A stretch of DNA of 64,000 nucleotides from Coleofasciculus sp. FACHB-T130. Its GTDB lineage: Bacteria > Cyanobacteriota > Cyanobacteriia > Cyanobacteriales > FACHB-T130. The notes beneath the pieces were generated by a model. That model saw only the letters and a program-made list of their open reading frames with translations. It did no database searches and was not told the origin of the DNA. The position numbers and the translations under genes were made by a program. The stretch is taken from positions 62,001 through 126,000 of the forward strand of contig NZ_JACJOG010000006.1 in assembly GCF_014695375.1 (NCBI RefSeq). Reading direction: 5' to 3'. This document shows positions 27,743 to 35,457 of the stretch, piece after piece (the first letter of the stretch is position 1; each line of letters begins with the position of its first letter).

Positions 27743-28366
27743 ATGCAGGAATGGATCACGAACACCATGAATTCCCTCGGTCACTTGGGAATTGGACTGC
27801 TGATGTTTTTGGAAAATCTTTTTCCCCCCATCCCTTCCGAACTGATTATGCCCTTGGCAGGGTATGTCTCAACGCAACCAAATAGCAAAATCCACTTTTT
27901 TGGAGCGATCGCAGCAGGGGTAATCGGCACGATGCTGGGTGCATTGCCGTGGTACTACGTGGGTAAACTCGTAGGCGAAGAAAACTTAAAGCGATTAGCG
28001 AATAAGTATGGCAGGTGGATCGGGTTATCCAGCAAGGATATTGACAAGGCAGATAATTGGTTTGATAAGCACGGCGGTAAAGCAGTGTTTTTCTGCCGTT
28101 TGGTTCCTGGAGTTCGCACTTTAATTTCGCTTCCAGCAGGCATCAGCGGGATGCCTTTATTGCCTTTTTTAATCTACTCAACCCTTGGCACTACATTATG
28201 GGTGGGTTTGCTGACTTATGCCGGATACGCACTAGGCGAAAACTATGAGCTTGTAGATGAGCATCTTGGGCCTGTTTCTAAAATTGTGTTTGTGATTCTT
28301 ATTGTCGCTTTTGTTGTCTGGTTAGTTAGGAAAAAGCAAAAAAACAAAGGCAACAAGCAAGCGTGA
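27743..28366 (+). CDS. DedA-family membrane protein
   Basis: This 207-residue protein has the DedA/SNARE-associated layout. It has an N-terminal amphipathic region and a first motif LENLFPPIPSELIMPLAG (the E and PxP signature). A second motif, FFCRLVPGVRTLISLPAG, carries the conserved Arg-x3-Pro-x-R-T block. Hydrophobic helices and a basic tail follow. DedA proteins are now linked to lipid scrambling or flipping (undecaprenyl phosphate or phospholipid) and proton-motive force. Which lipid is used here is unknown. Confidence 0.88.
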   Translation: MQEWITNTMNSLGHLGIGLLMFLENLFPPIPSELIMPLAGYVSTQPNSKIHFFGAIAAGVIGTMLGALPWYYVGKLVGEENLKRLANKYGRWIGLSSKDIDKADNWFDKHGGKAVFFCRLVPGVRTLISLPAGISGMPLLPFLIYSTLGTTLWVGLLTYAGYALGENYELVDEHLGPVSKIVFVILIVAFVVWLVRKKQKNKGNKQA

Positions 28367-28462
28367 AGAGGAAAAGCTTGGTTATCTACAAAGAATCATT
28401 GATTCCCAGAATGGCTAAGTCATTTTATAGGTGTAGCCATCCTCAATGATTTTTGAATCTCT

Positions 28463-28490
28463 GTAGAGACGCGATATATCGCGTCTCTAC
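28463..28490. repeat. Perfect 28-base palindrome
   Basis: The two halves GTAGAGACGCGATA and TATCGCGTCTCTAC are exact reverse complements with no loop. It lies about 95 bases after the DedA gene. Palindromes with the GTAGAGACGCG core are, to my memory, common dispersed repeats in filamentous cyanobacteria. Confidence 0.8.
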
Positions 28491-28673
28491 AAGCAAATAT
28501 CCGTTTATAAATTAAATAGGATTTCTATAAAAAAATATTCAAGAACTAGGGTACTTTCCGAAAAAATTTAATTGGTTCGAGCCAAATTTACTCAATAGCT
28601 ACCCTTAACCCTACTTGCTCAGGGGGTTTTGTTACACGCGGAACTTTTTTTATAAAAATGTTAAAAACTCCCC

Positions 28674-28689
28674 AATACCAATTCACTTT
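28674..28689. repeat. Solo end of a MITE-like element
   Basis: AATACCAATTCACTTT here is identical to one terminus of the inverted-repeat element at 57750-57835. No matching second terminus is seen nearby, so this may be a solo or decayed end. Confidence 0.4.
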
Positions 28690-28938
28690 TTCGATGCTGA
28701 ATATCTGAATTTCTTAAAGCAATCAACAAAGGGGTGCCAGACCGAACTCTTGCAGAAATAGAGCGAAAGGGTATAAGCAAGAAAGGAGTTATATTGGAGC
28801 GTTTTTCACAAAATTTTCGCACTTTTCGCACTTTTGCTCCAAAATTGCCGTATTAGCGCTGTGCAATCGCGAACGTTTTTAGCTTATAACTGGATCTGGC
28901 ATTTTTAAAACTTTATATTAAAACTTTAGAAACAGGGA

Positions 28939-28967
28939 AGCGATCGCAATTGAGTGGAGCGATCGCT
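28939..28967. repeat. HIP1-based inverted repeat
   Basis: Arms AGCGATCGC (28939-28947) and GCGATCGCT (28959-28967) surround an 11-base spacer. The rest of 28367-29133 has no gene. Bases 29035-29110 resemble a GC-rich dispersed spacer repeat (CTACGCGACCCC...CTACGCG). Confidence 0.5.
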
Positions 28968-29133
28968 GACAACAATTATTGAAAAAACTTCAATCAGTCT
29001 CAAGCTGTGTTAGAACCGGAGAGATCGGTAAACAGAGCGCATACGCTACGCGACCCCTGCGGAGTTTTCCCTTGAGCGAAGCCTAGCGCGTTGCGGTAGA
29101 AAATACCCTACGCGAAAACAAGGAGAAAAGAGA

Positions 29134-30387
29134 ATGATGTCGGGACAACATCAGCGAATTATTGGCTACTTTATTGAAGAGGCAATTGACCACCTCAATA
29201 CACTTGAGCAAGGTCTCCTGGATCTACAAGGCACTATCGAAGACCCAGAAAAGATTAATCAGGTTTTTCGAGCTGCTCATTGTATCAAAGGTGGTGCAGC
29301 AATGCTGGGATTCCTCAGCATTCAGAAAACGGCTTACCGCCTAGAAAGATGTTTCCAGGTCTTCAATGCTTGTCCCGTTAGGATCGATCAAAAGCTAGAG
29401 TCACTCTTACAACGGGTTTTGGATACCCTAAAAGCTCTGATGCAGGAGCTTTCTTGGTCTTGTGGGTTGAATGATGAGCTGACTCACAAGATGATGTCGA
29501 AAGTTGAGCCAGTTTTTGAAGAACTTAATAATCACCTCAATCACTTGTTTATTGAAGGAACAAGAGAATATATCCAGACAATTGAGCAAGGATTGCTGTC
29601 CGAAACAAGCACGATTAAAGACGCAGAAGAAATCAACCAGCTTTTTTGTGCTGCTCATTCGATTAAAAGCGGAGCAGCGATGTTGGGACTCACAAGTATT
29701 CAAGAAACTGCTCACCATTTAGAAAAGGGATTCCAGGTTATAAAAGAGTATCCAATTCAGGTTGATCAAAAGCTAGATTCATTCTTGTTGCGGCTTTTGA
29801 AGACGCTACAGGCACTTTGGCAGCAGTTACAAAGAGCGCTTGGTCTAACTGAAGAAATAACAGGCAAAATTATGTCGGAGGTTGAGCCAGTTTTTCAAGA
29901 ACTCGACAATCACTTGAGATTGCTGGTTATTCAAGCAGGATTTGTTCGCACCAATCTGACTCTCGTAGCCACGGCGGGAACGCAACGGATTGATATATGT
30001 GGTTATTTTACGGTTGAAGCTAAATGTACTCTTAAAGTCATTCGTCAAGCTGTCAGTAAAGTCGGAGGCAGAATCACGGGTTGCCAATGCATACCGGGTG
30101 CTATCAACGACCACTTTTTCGGGGAACCAGAGGGAATCAACGACCAGCTCTCGATAGGCGTGTGGCTACCAACCTTTTCCTGTCAGCAAGAGCTTCGAGA
30201 CACGATTCCGTCTGAGGGTGGAGTCATTGAAACCGTTCATATAGAAGCGCTCCAGACCTGTCGAAGATGCCGTTTTTACTACGGACAGTGCGAAATTGTC
30301 TGTGCGGTTCATCCTTCTGGCCCCAAAGAAGAACCTTGTCGGGATTGGGAACAAGGGGATGATTGGATAGGGGAATTATGGGCTTAG
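29134..30387 (+). CDS. Tandem Hpt-domain protein with Cys-rich C-terminus
   Basis: The 417-residue protein holds two HPt phosphotransfer modules. Hpt1 (about 1-135) has AAHCIKGGAAMLG with the phospho-acceptor His49. Hpt2 (about 136-265) has AAHSIKSGAAMLG with His175. Both modules end in a similar segment (KVEPVFEELNNHL and EVEPVFQELDNHL), so they arose by internal duplication. Residues 266-360 form a globular part of unknown fold. The tail has CRRCRFYYGQCEIVCAVHP plus a later Cys402, a possible metal site. HPt proteins shuttle phosphate between response regulators. No kinase, CheY or receiver domain is present in this protein or next to it. An AAGGAG ribosome site (29120-29125) supports the start. 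Confidence 0.82.
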   Translation: MMSGQHQRIIGYFIEEAIDHLNTLEQGLLDLQGTIEDPEKINQVFRAAHCIKGGAAMLGFLSIQKTAYRLERCFQVFNACPVRIDQKLESLLQRVLDTLKALMQELSWSCGLNDELTHKMMSKVEPVFEELNNHLNHLFIEGTREYIQTIEQGLLSETSTIKDAEEINQLFCAAHSIKSGAAMLGLTSIQETAHHLEKGFQVIKEYPIQVDQKLDSFLLRLLKTLQALWQQLQRALGLTEEITGKIMSEVEPVFQELDNHLRLLVIQAGFVRTNLTLVATAGTQRIDICGYFTVEAKCTLKVIRQAVSKVGGRITGCQCIPGAINDHFFGEPEGINDQLSIGVWLPTFSCQQELRDTIPSEGGVIETVHIEALQTCRRCRFYYGQCEIVCAVHPSGPKEEPCRDWEQGDDWIGELWA

Positions 30388-30536
30388 GTCGCTGTTATCT
30401 TAATACTTAGGCATCAAGAAGCAAATGAGCGATCGCTTTTCTCTGATTTCATCCCAGAACAGATAGCGATCGCATCATCATCAATTCTAAAACGCCTCTG
30501 GATCAATCACCGGCAACTAGCTACTTAAATCAATAC

Positions 30537-31214
30537 TCATTTTGCGTTAATCCCTGCGACTTCCGAGAGCCGAAGACCCCCTATATTTTGGCAGTAAAAA
30601 GTTGCGTGATTTTCAGGACTACGACCAATTAGCTCGATAATTTGTCCTGCTGAGTTTTGCCAAAACCATTGGCATAGAGAATCACCCTTAAGAGGCTCTC
30701 TAGACAATGGATGAAACCCTTTTTTCTCCCAAACTAAACCAGCACTCTGCACATCGTCTACCCGAATCGCAATATGGTGGACGCCAGTGTTTCCCCGCTC
30801 ATGTAGGAATCGGTCAAGTTGATCGTCTGGTGCGTGGGGCGCAGCTAGAACCACCAACCCCCCCGACGGCATCAATATTGTCAACAAGTGCAACCATAAA
30901 TCATTGGTAATTACATAAGTTTCAGGACAAAATTCGATAGGAAAGAGTCCTGGCCCTTCAACAATCTGACCGCCCAATTGACACAAAGCTTCAGCGTAAT
31001 TTTTGAGACGTGTAAAATCAGGAAAAGTCAGGACAAAGTGATCCACTTGCACTCGTTCACCATACACATTGGTGACAAATGACCAGCGTTTGAAAAACTC
31101 AGGAGTGGTCAATTCTGCCTCGAACTCCAATAAGCCATCTTTTTGGGAAAAAGGTGAGTCTAGGTCGGAATTCAAAGTTTTATCGTTTCCTTTAGGTAGC
31201 TCTAATTTCGTCAT
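30537..31214 (-). CDS. VOC-superfamily (glyoxalase/dioxygenase-like) protein
   Basis: This 225-residue protein has the vicinal-oxygen-chelate pattern. His59 sits in VQVDHFVLTF, His146/147 in GVHHIAIRVDD, and Glu194 in GQIIELIGR. Together these are the usual metal ligands of paired beta-alpha-beta-beta-beta modules. The second half resembles the C-terminal part of 4-hydroxyphenylpyruvate dioxygenase, but the protein is shorter. The substrate cannot be named. It is followed 99 bases later, on the same strand, by no other enzyme gene (its neighbour at 31313 lies upstream). GAGG upstream of ATG 31214 supports the start. Confidence 0.75.
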   Translation of the reverse strand: MTKLELPKGNDKTLNSDLDSPFSQKDGLLEFEAELTTPEFFKRWSFVTNVYGERVQVDHFVLTFPDFTRLKNYAEALCQLGGQIVEGPGLFPIEFCPETYVITNDLWLHLLTILMPSGGLVVLAAPHAPDDQLDRFLHERGNTGVHHIAIRVDDVQSAGLVWEKKGFHPLSREPLKGDSLCQWFWQNSAGQIIELIGRSPENHATFYCQNIGGLRLSEVAGINAK

Positions 31215-31312
31215 TTATCTACCCTCATTATTCTTTAAATCCAATCGGTAGATGCTGGTTTGTAAATCCAGCCTTTGTTAGAAGCTTCCTCACTCCACAC
31301 TTTTAAAAACAC

Positions 31313-32086
31313 TTACTCCAGCAGATCTGGTTGTTGACGCACAATCATGTCGTAGAGTGGTTGAAAACTAAACCACCCCATGTGGTGCGACCCCACTTGA
31401 CGAGACGTCAAACGAGCCATATCGGAGTCAATCAGGACAGGCTTCCCAGCCGCCTCTGCCATTAGCTGTGCCTGACAGGAGCGATCCATTGTGATAAACC
31501 ACCAGGCAGCTTCATCGACTGAGTGACCTACTGTGAGCAGCCCGTGGTTGCGGAGGATGAGAGCTTTTTTGCCGCCTAAAGTGTCGGCAATCCGCTTGCC
31601 CTCCTCTAGTTTGAGAACGACGCCCGTGTAGTCATCAAACAGCCCGTGGTCTTCGTAGAAGCTACAGGCATCTTGCGTGAGAGGGTCAAGGAGGCGACCC
31701 AGACTTGACCAGCTTTTGCCGTAGGTTGAATGGGAATGTGCGGCTGCTACAACGTCGGGACGGGCGGCGTGGATGCGGGAGTGGATGGCAAAGGCTGCTT
31801 GATTGACAGGCTTATTCCCCTCAACGACCTCACCTTGCTCATTGACGAGAAGCAGATCGCTGACTCGGATGAGACTGAAGTGCATCCCGAAGGGATTGAC
31901 CCAAAAACAATCGCGGTGTTCGGGATCGCGGGCGGTGATGTGTCCGGCGATGCCTTCACTAAAGCCGAAGCGAGCAAACAGGCGAAATGCAGCGGCTAGG
32001 CGTTGTTTGCGGTGGAGGCGTTCATCTTCGACAGAAGCAAAGGTCGGCGGCTGGGGAATATTGATAGGAATGTCTAATGTCTGCAT
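31313..32086 (-). CDS. Class II aldolase/adducin-family protein
   Basis: From the ATG at 32086 the protein has 257 residues. An open extension to a GTG at 32161 is less likely. Zinc-binding His residues of the family are visible in AAAHSHSTYGKSW and LRNHGLLTVGHSVDEAAW, and the start region has GFSEGIAGHITARDPE. Members include fuculose-phosphate aldolase and many uncharacterised enzymes with a Zn site. Length and motifs fit the broad group that acts on small hydroxy or sugar-phosphate substrates. It lies 98 bases upstream of the VOC gene on the same strand and may be co-transcribed with it. The substrate is unknown. Confidence 0.82.
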   Translation of the reverse strand: MQTLDIPINIPQPPTFASVEDERLHRKQRLAAAFRLFARFGFSEGIAGHITARDPEHRDCFWVNPFGMHFSLIRVSDLLLVNEQGEVVEGNKPVNQAAFAIHSRIHAARPDVVAAAHSHSTYGKSWSSLGRLLDPLTQDACSFYEDHGLFDDYTGVVLKLEEGKRIADTLGGKKALILRNHGLLTVGHSVDEAAWWFITMDRSCQAQLMAEAAGKPVLIDSDMARLTSRQVGSHHMGWFSFQPLYDMIVRQQPDLLE

Positions 32087-32904
32087 AGATTCAGCCTGTA
32101 TAAATCGGTTGTTGCAAAGATGTTTAATTCGTGAGTGTATTGTATTCTGCCAGGAATTCACTAGAAGAGCGTTAGCGATCGCTACCGATGAGCGGCGATT
32201 GAGCGCAGGAGTTTTTCAGGCAGATACAAGGCTTTCTCTAAAGCTGTTGCCCGAATTTTGAGTTCTAGAATTTATTTTTCCTTGGTAAGGAAGCCATTGC
32301 AATCTGAGCAATCGCTATAAAGTATTTATTTCTTTAGCTTTATTCCTAGCTAAACTGAAACTAATTGGAGAGAGGTTCTTGAATGCAGGAAGAATTTTAT
32401 TGGTAATTCTTCTTTTATTTTAAACGTCTTTCTTTTAAAGTGCCATCATGGACTAATTCATGAATTTATATTTCGTCATAAGAAATAGAGCAAAAAAATT
32501 AATCTTTCTTAATTATTCATAAAGTAGCGATCGCTCATCTAACTCCTTTAATTGTTCGGCTCAAGAGAGCGATCGCGCTTCAGCCAACTAACTTTATTAT
32601 TCATAGGATGGGTGGAGCAGAAGCAAAACCCATCAAACTTTTGTCAAGATTGGAGTCACTGATACTGCTGGCATTTATAATACTGAATAATTACACAAAT
32701 GTAACAATTGCTGAAGCCATTGGTATATTGATATTTCGTTCCCCACCAAAAGGTGTAACACGATAGAGGATGTATTTGTAATACTTTCATGAACAGCATC
32801 TAGAACTCAACGCAGCTTCCAAAATTACACAGTTGATTAAAGCATCCTAACTTAGTTCTGGAAGTAGCCTCAGCAGCAAGTTACAAGCAGGAGAGGAGAC
32901 GCTT
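32087..32904. other. Long non-coding spacer with HIP1 pairs and a small inverted repeat
   Basis: No gene is seen here. Two HIP1 sites near 32528 and 32570 have matching flanks (GCGATCGCTC and GAGCGATCGC). At 32607-32634, arms GATGGGT and ACCCATC surround 14 bases, similar to dispersed repeats I recall from other cyanobacteria. Confidence 0.5.
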
Positions 32905-33198
32905 GTGATTCTTTCCCGAAAAAGTTTTAATTATTCTCTGCTCATATAAAATAGTGAGGTTGTCGAAGAAACGAACAGCTACTTAGAGCAGCATCCCCCT
33001 ATTTATAGGAATGGCTGTCGCCAGAGAAGCAAGACGCTAGCTCAAAATGCCAGCTTAGCAATATCACTCTGTTTGCTCAATGCTATGTACAACCAGAACC
33101 CAGCTTTTATCTCTTCTGTTGCCAAGCAAAACAATTTTCTAGAATTCCAAGCAATACTCTTATGCCAAGAACCTCATAACAGAAGTTCGCTGAATTAA
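32905..33198 (+). pseudogene. Possible decayed small ORF upstream of the patatin gene
   Basis: A GTG at 32905 follows a strong ribosome site (AGGAG, six bases upstream). It opens a frame that meets TAA at 32947-32949 and then, in the same frame, stays open for 82 further codons to the TAA at 33196. The second part contains protein-like text such as VVEETNSYLEQHPPIYRNG and VAKQNNFLEFQAILLCQEP. No start codon exists between the first stop and residue 40 of the second part. This suggests a gene with a nonsense mutation. I do not recognise the family. Chance remains possible. Confidence 0.35.
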
Positions 33199-33237
33199 AC
33201 TAAACTTCAAGTTATTTTCACCGCCAAGTATATTGTC

Positions 33238-35202
33238 ATGAAAACCGAAACCAAATCTGCACAAACTCCCAAACTGATTACACTCAACTGCTCTGGTGGC
33301 ATTTCATTGGGTGCTTATATGGCAGGAGTTTTTTATGAATTGACGAAAGAATCCGTCAAGGCTGAACCGAAAGTGATTATTGATATTATTACTGGATCTT
33401 CAGCAGGGGCAATGTCTGGTGTCATCGCCGCCTACTGCTTACTTCAAGGAAAGGTAGATCCACCTTTTAAATTCGATCAACGACTCAAATTTTCAGAAGA
33501 AGAGCATAAAAGCCCTTTGTATCAAGCCTGGGTTCAACAAGCCGATATTCAAAAAATCGATAGCTTTTCGGTAATGCTATCTAGTTTTAAAGATGGATTT
33601 CAAGCGACGATAGAAAGTTTTGCCGATAGCTTTGAAGCAACCCTAGAGAAATATAAAAAGAGTTCTAATCCACTTAGAAAAGGTTTTTATAAGCTTTTTC
33701 ATCGTTCTAAAGCCTCTAAATCTACTCCCCAAACAAAACGCGAAAAAACCAATCTCAGCGTTCTTTCTGGTGAAGCAATTGAAAAAATTGCCGAACTTGT
33801 TATCAAGCCTCCCCAAATTACAGAAAATACGAAACCCCTGGCGCTTTTAATGACGCTTACCAACTTGCAAGGACTTCTTGAACAAATCAATCTCACCGAT
33901 GCACAAGGACATTTGGAACAAGAAATTGAAACGATTACCAGTTCAGAGACTCGTCAATTTCTTTTTCATTCAGGAATTCCTCAAGAAACAATGAATAAGA
34001 TGTGGGCCAAGGCAGTAATGGGGGGTCGCGCTTCCGGCGCTTTTCCGGTTGCTTTTCCACCCATTTGGGATCATTCTGATATTAGTAGTATCAATCTTAA
34101 AGACCTCAGTGATGACTACTTTAAAACACCCAAAAGACAAGAACTGAAGGAAGAAGGGCTAGGCGCTGTACGTGAAAGCAAGGCAGATGATACACATTTA
34201 GTATTTCTGTATACGGATGGAGGCATCCTAGATGGTCTACCTATTCTAAAAGGAATTGAACTAGAAAATGATTTGCGCTCCAATCAAATACACAAAAAGG
34301 AGCGTTCAAGTCAGTTTCAGGAGGAATTTACGGCACAACAGCCATCAATTAATACAGAACGATTGCACGTGTATATCCGTCCAGTTCCCGTAGAAAATTT
34401 GAATAGTGCAAAACGCCTAACCCAAGGGGAATTTTCGACACTAGAAGTTGGATTGAGTGGCTTAACGCTGCCAAAATCAGAACATGACTCGCTCCGCTTA
34501 AGAGAAATTCAAAAACGAAATCAATTAGCCTTAGCAAAGGAAAAATTAATAGAAGCAATTGAAGATAAAAATTTTGGAGATATCAGCCAGATTGAGAAAA
34601 TTATCGAAGAAGCAATCCCTTATCGGCACATAAAGCTTCGTCCAATTACTCCAGCAATTATCGGCGAAATTGCTAATTCTAGAAGTAATGGAATAAGCAG
34701 GCTGCAACCCATCTACGATAATCTACCCAAAAATATTAAAGCTTCTCTGCAAGAAGGAAGCGCCGCAGAACTACTCGCATCAGATTTCCTGGGTGCATTT
34801 GGTGGTTTTTTTGACAAACGTTATCGAGATCATGATTTTCTATTGGGGCGAATTTGTGGAATTACTTGGTTACACCAATACTGCAATGTAGAAATTACAG
34901 AAGCAGAAGTAGATACGATAGTAAGACAAATCAAGAAATATCTGCTAGCACAAGATCCGCAACCTGCGGATCTGAAACTTAGTCAAAAAATTAGGATTGC
35001 TAGAATAGTTTTACGCGCTTTGAGAATTGTATTAACTGAATCAAAAATTATTGGATTGATTTGGTTATTCGTTTTTGGAATCCTGAAAGTATTAGCGATT
35101 TCAGGGTTAGCAATTCTTGAAATTTTGGCAACTGTATTGATTGTGGTTTCTGACTTGATGGAGAAAGCACAAAACAGGATGTTTGGCAACGAAAAAGTAT
35201 AA
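33238..35202 (+). CDS. Large patatin-like phospholipase, C-terminally membrane-associated
   Basis: This 654-residue protein has a patatin catalytic domain. The oxyanion loop is SGGISLGAYMAG (about 19-30), the nucleophile elbow is TGSSAG with Ser55, and the catalytic Asp327 is in YTDGGILDG, giving the Ser-Asp dyad. The distance between Ser and Asp is longer than usual because of an insertion of about 120 residues (DGFQATIESFADSFEATL and a basic RKGFYKLFHRSK stretch). A C-terminal hydrophobic segment of about 35-40 residues near 600-640 probably anchors the protein in a membrane. It should hydrolyse lipid acyl esters. No CBASS cyclase gene is adjacent. Confidence 0.82.
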   Translation: MKTETKSAQTPKLITLNCSGGISLGAYMAGVFYELTKESVKAEPKVIIDIITGSSAGAMSGVIAAYCLLQGKVDPPFKFDQRLKFSEEEHKSPLYQAWVQQADIQKIDSFSVMLSSFKDGFQATIESFADSFEATLEKYKKSSNPLRKGFYKLFHRSKASKSTPQTKREKTNLSVLSGEAIEKIAELVIKPPQITENTKPLALLMTLTNLQGLLEQINLTDAQGHLEQEIETITSSETRQFLFHSGIPQETMNKMWAKAVMGGRASGAFPVAFPPIWDHSDISSINLKDLSDDYFKTPKRQELKEEGLGAVRESKADDTHLVFLYTDGGILDGLPILKGIELENDLRSNQIHKKERSSQFQEEFTAQQPSINTERLHVYIRPVPVENLNSAKRLTQGEFSTLEVGLSGLTLPKSEHDSLRLREIQKRNQLALAKEKLIEAIEDKNFGDISQIEKIIEEAIPYRHIKLRPITPAIIGEIANSRSNGISRLQPIYDNLPKNIKASLQEGSAAELLASDFLGAFGGFFDKRYRDHDFLLGRICGITWLHQYCNVEITEAEVDTIVRQIKKYLLAQDPQPADLKLSQKIRIARIVLRALRIVLTESKIIGLIWLFVFGILKVLAISGLAILEILATVLIVVSDLMEKAQNRMFGNEKV

Positions 35203-35348
35203 AAAAATGTGTCTGAATACTGACATTGTTGGTGCTGCCATTGAGCGATCGCAACTTCGTCTACCTCGTCGATACACACAAGCTGGAATGAAACCCTCCC
35301 CGCTAGCAGAAAGAAAGCGGGATTGCCCTTATTTTCCTTGCGGAAGGG

Positions 35349-35364
35349 GGAAGCGATCGCTTCC
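35349..35364. repeat. 16-base HIP1-centred palindrome
   Basis: GGAAGCGATCGCTTCC is a perfect palindrome extending HIP1 by four bases on each side, in the spacer before the ABC exporter gene. Confidence 0.6.
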
Positions 35365-35457
35365 TATCCCTAAAATACACCCAAGAATAATCGCTCAGAA
35401 ACAACCGAAAACTGGTAGCGTCAGACAAAGGAGAAGATTATTACAGGACGTTAAGGT

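Noticed and set aside
28565-28595. tRNA-like T-loop (GGTTCGAGCC)
   Set aside because: Only a small hairpin is present. No acceptor, D or anticodon arms can be drawn.
33238-35202. Patatin gene as a CBASS effector
   Set aside because: No cyclase, ubiquitin-like or TIR gene lies nearby, and the protein is longer than typical CapV.
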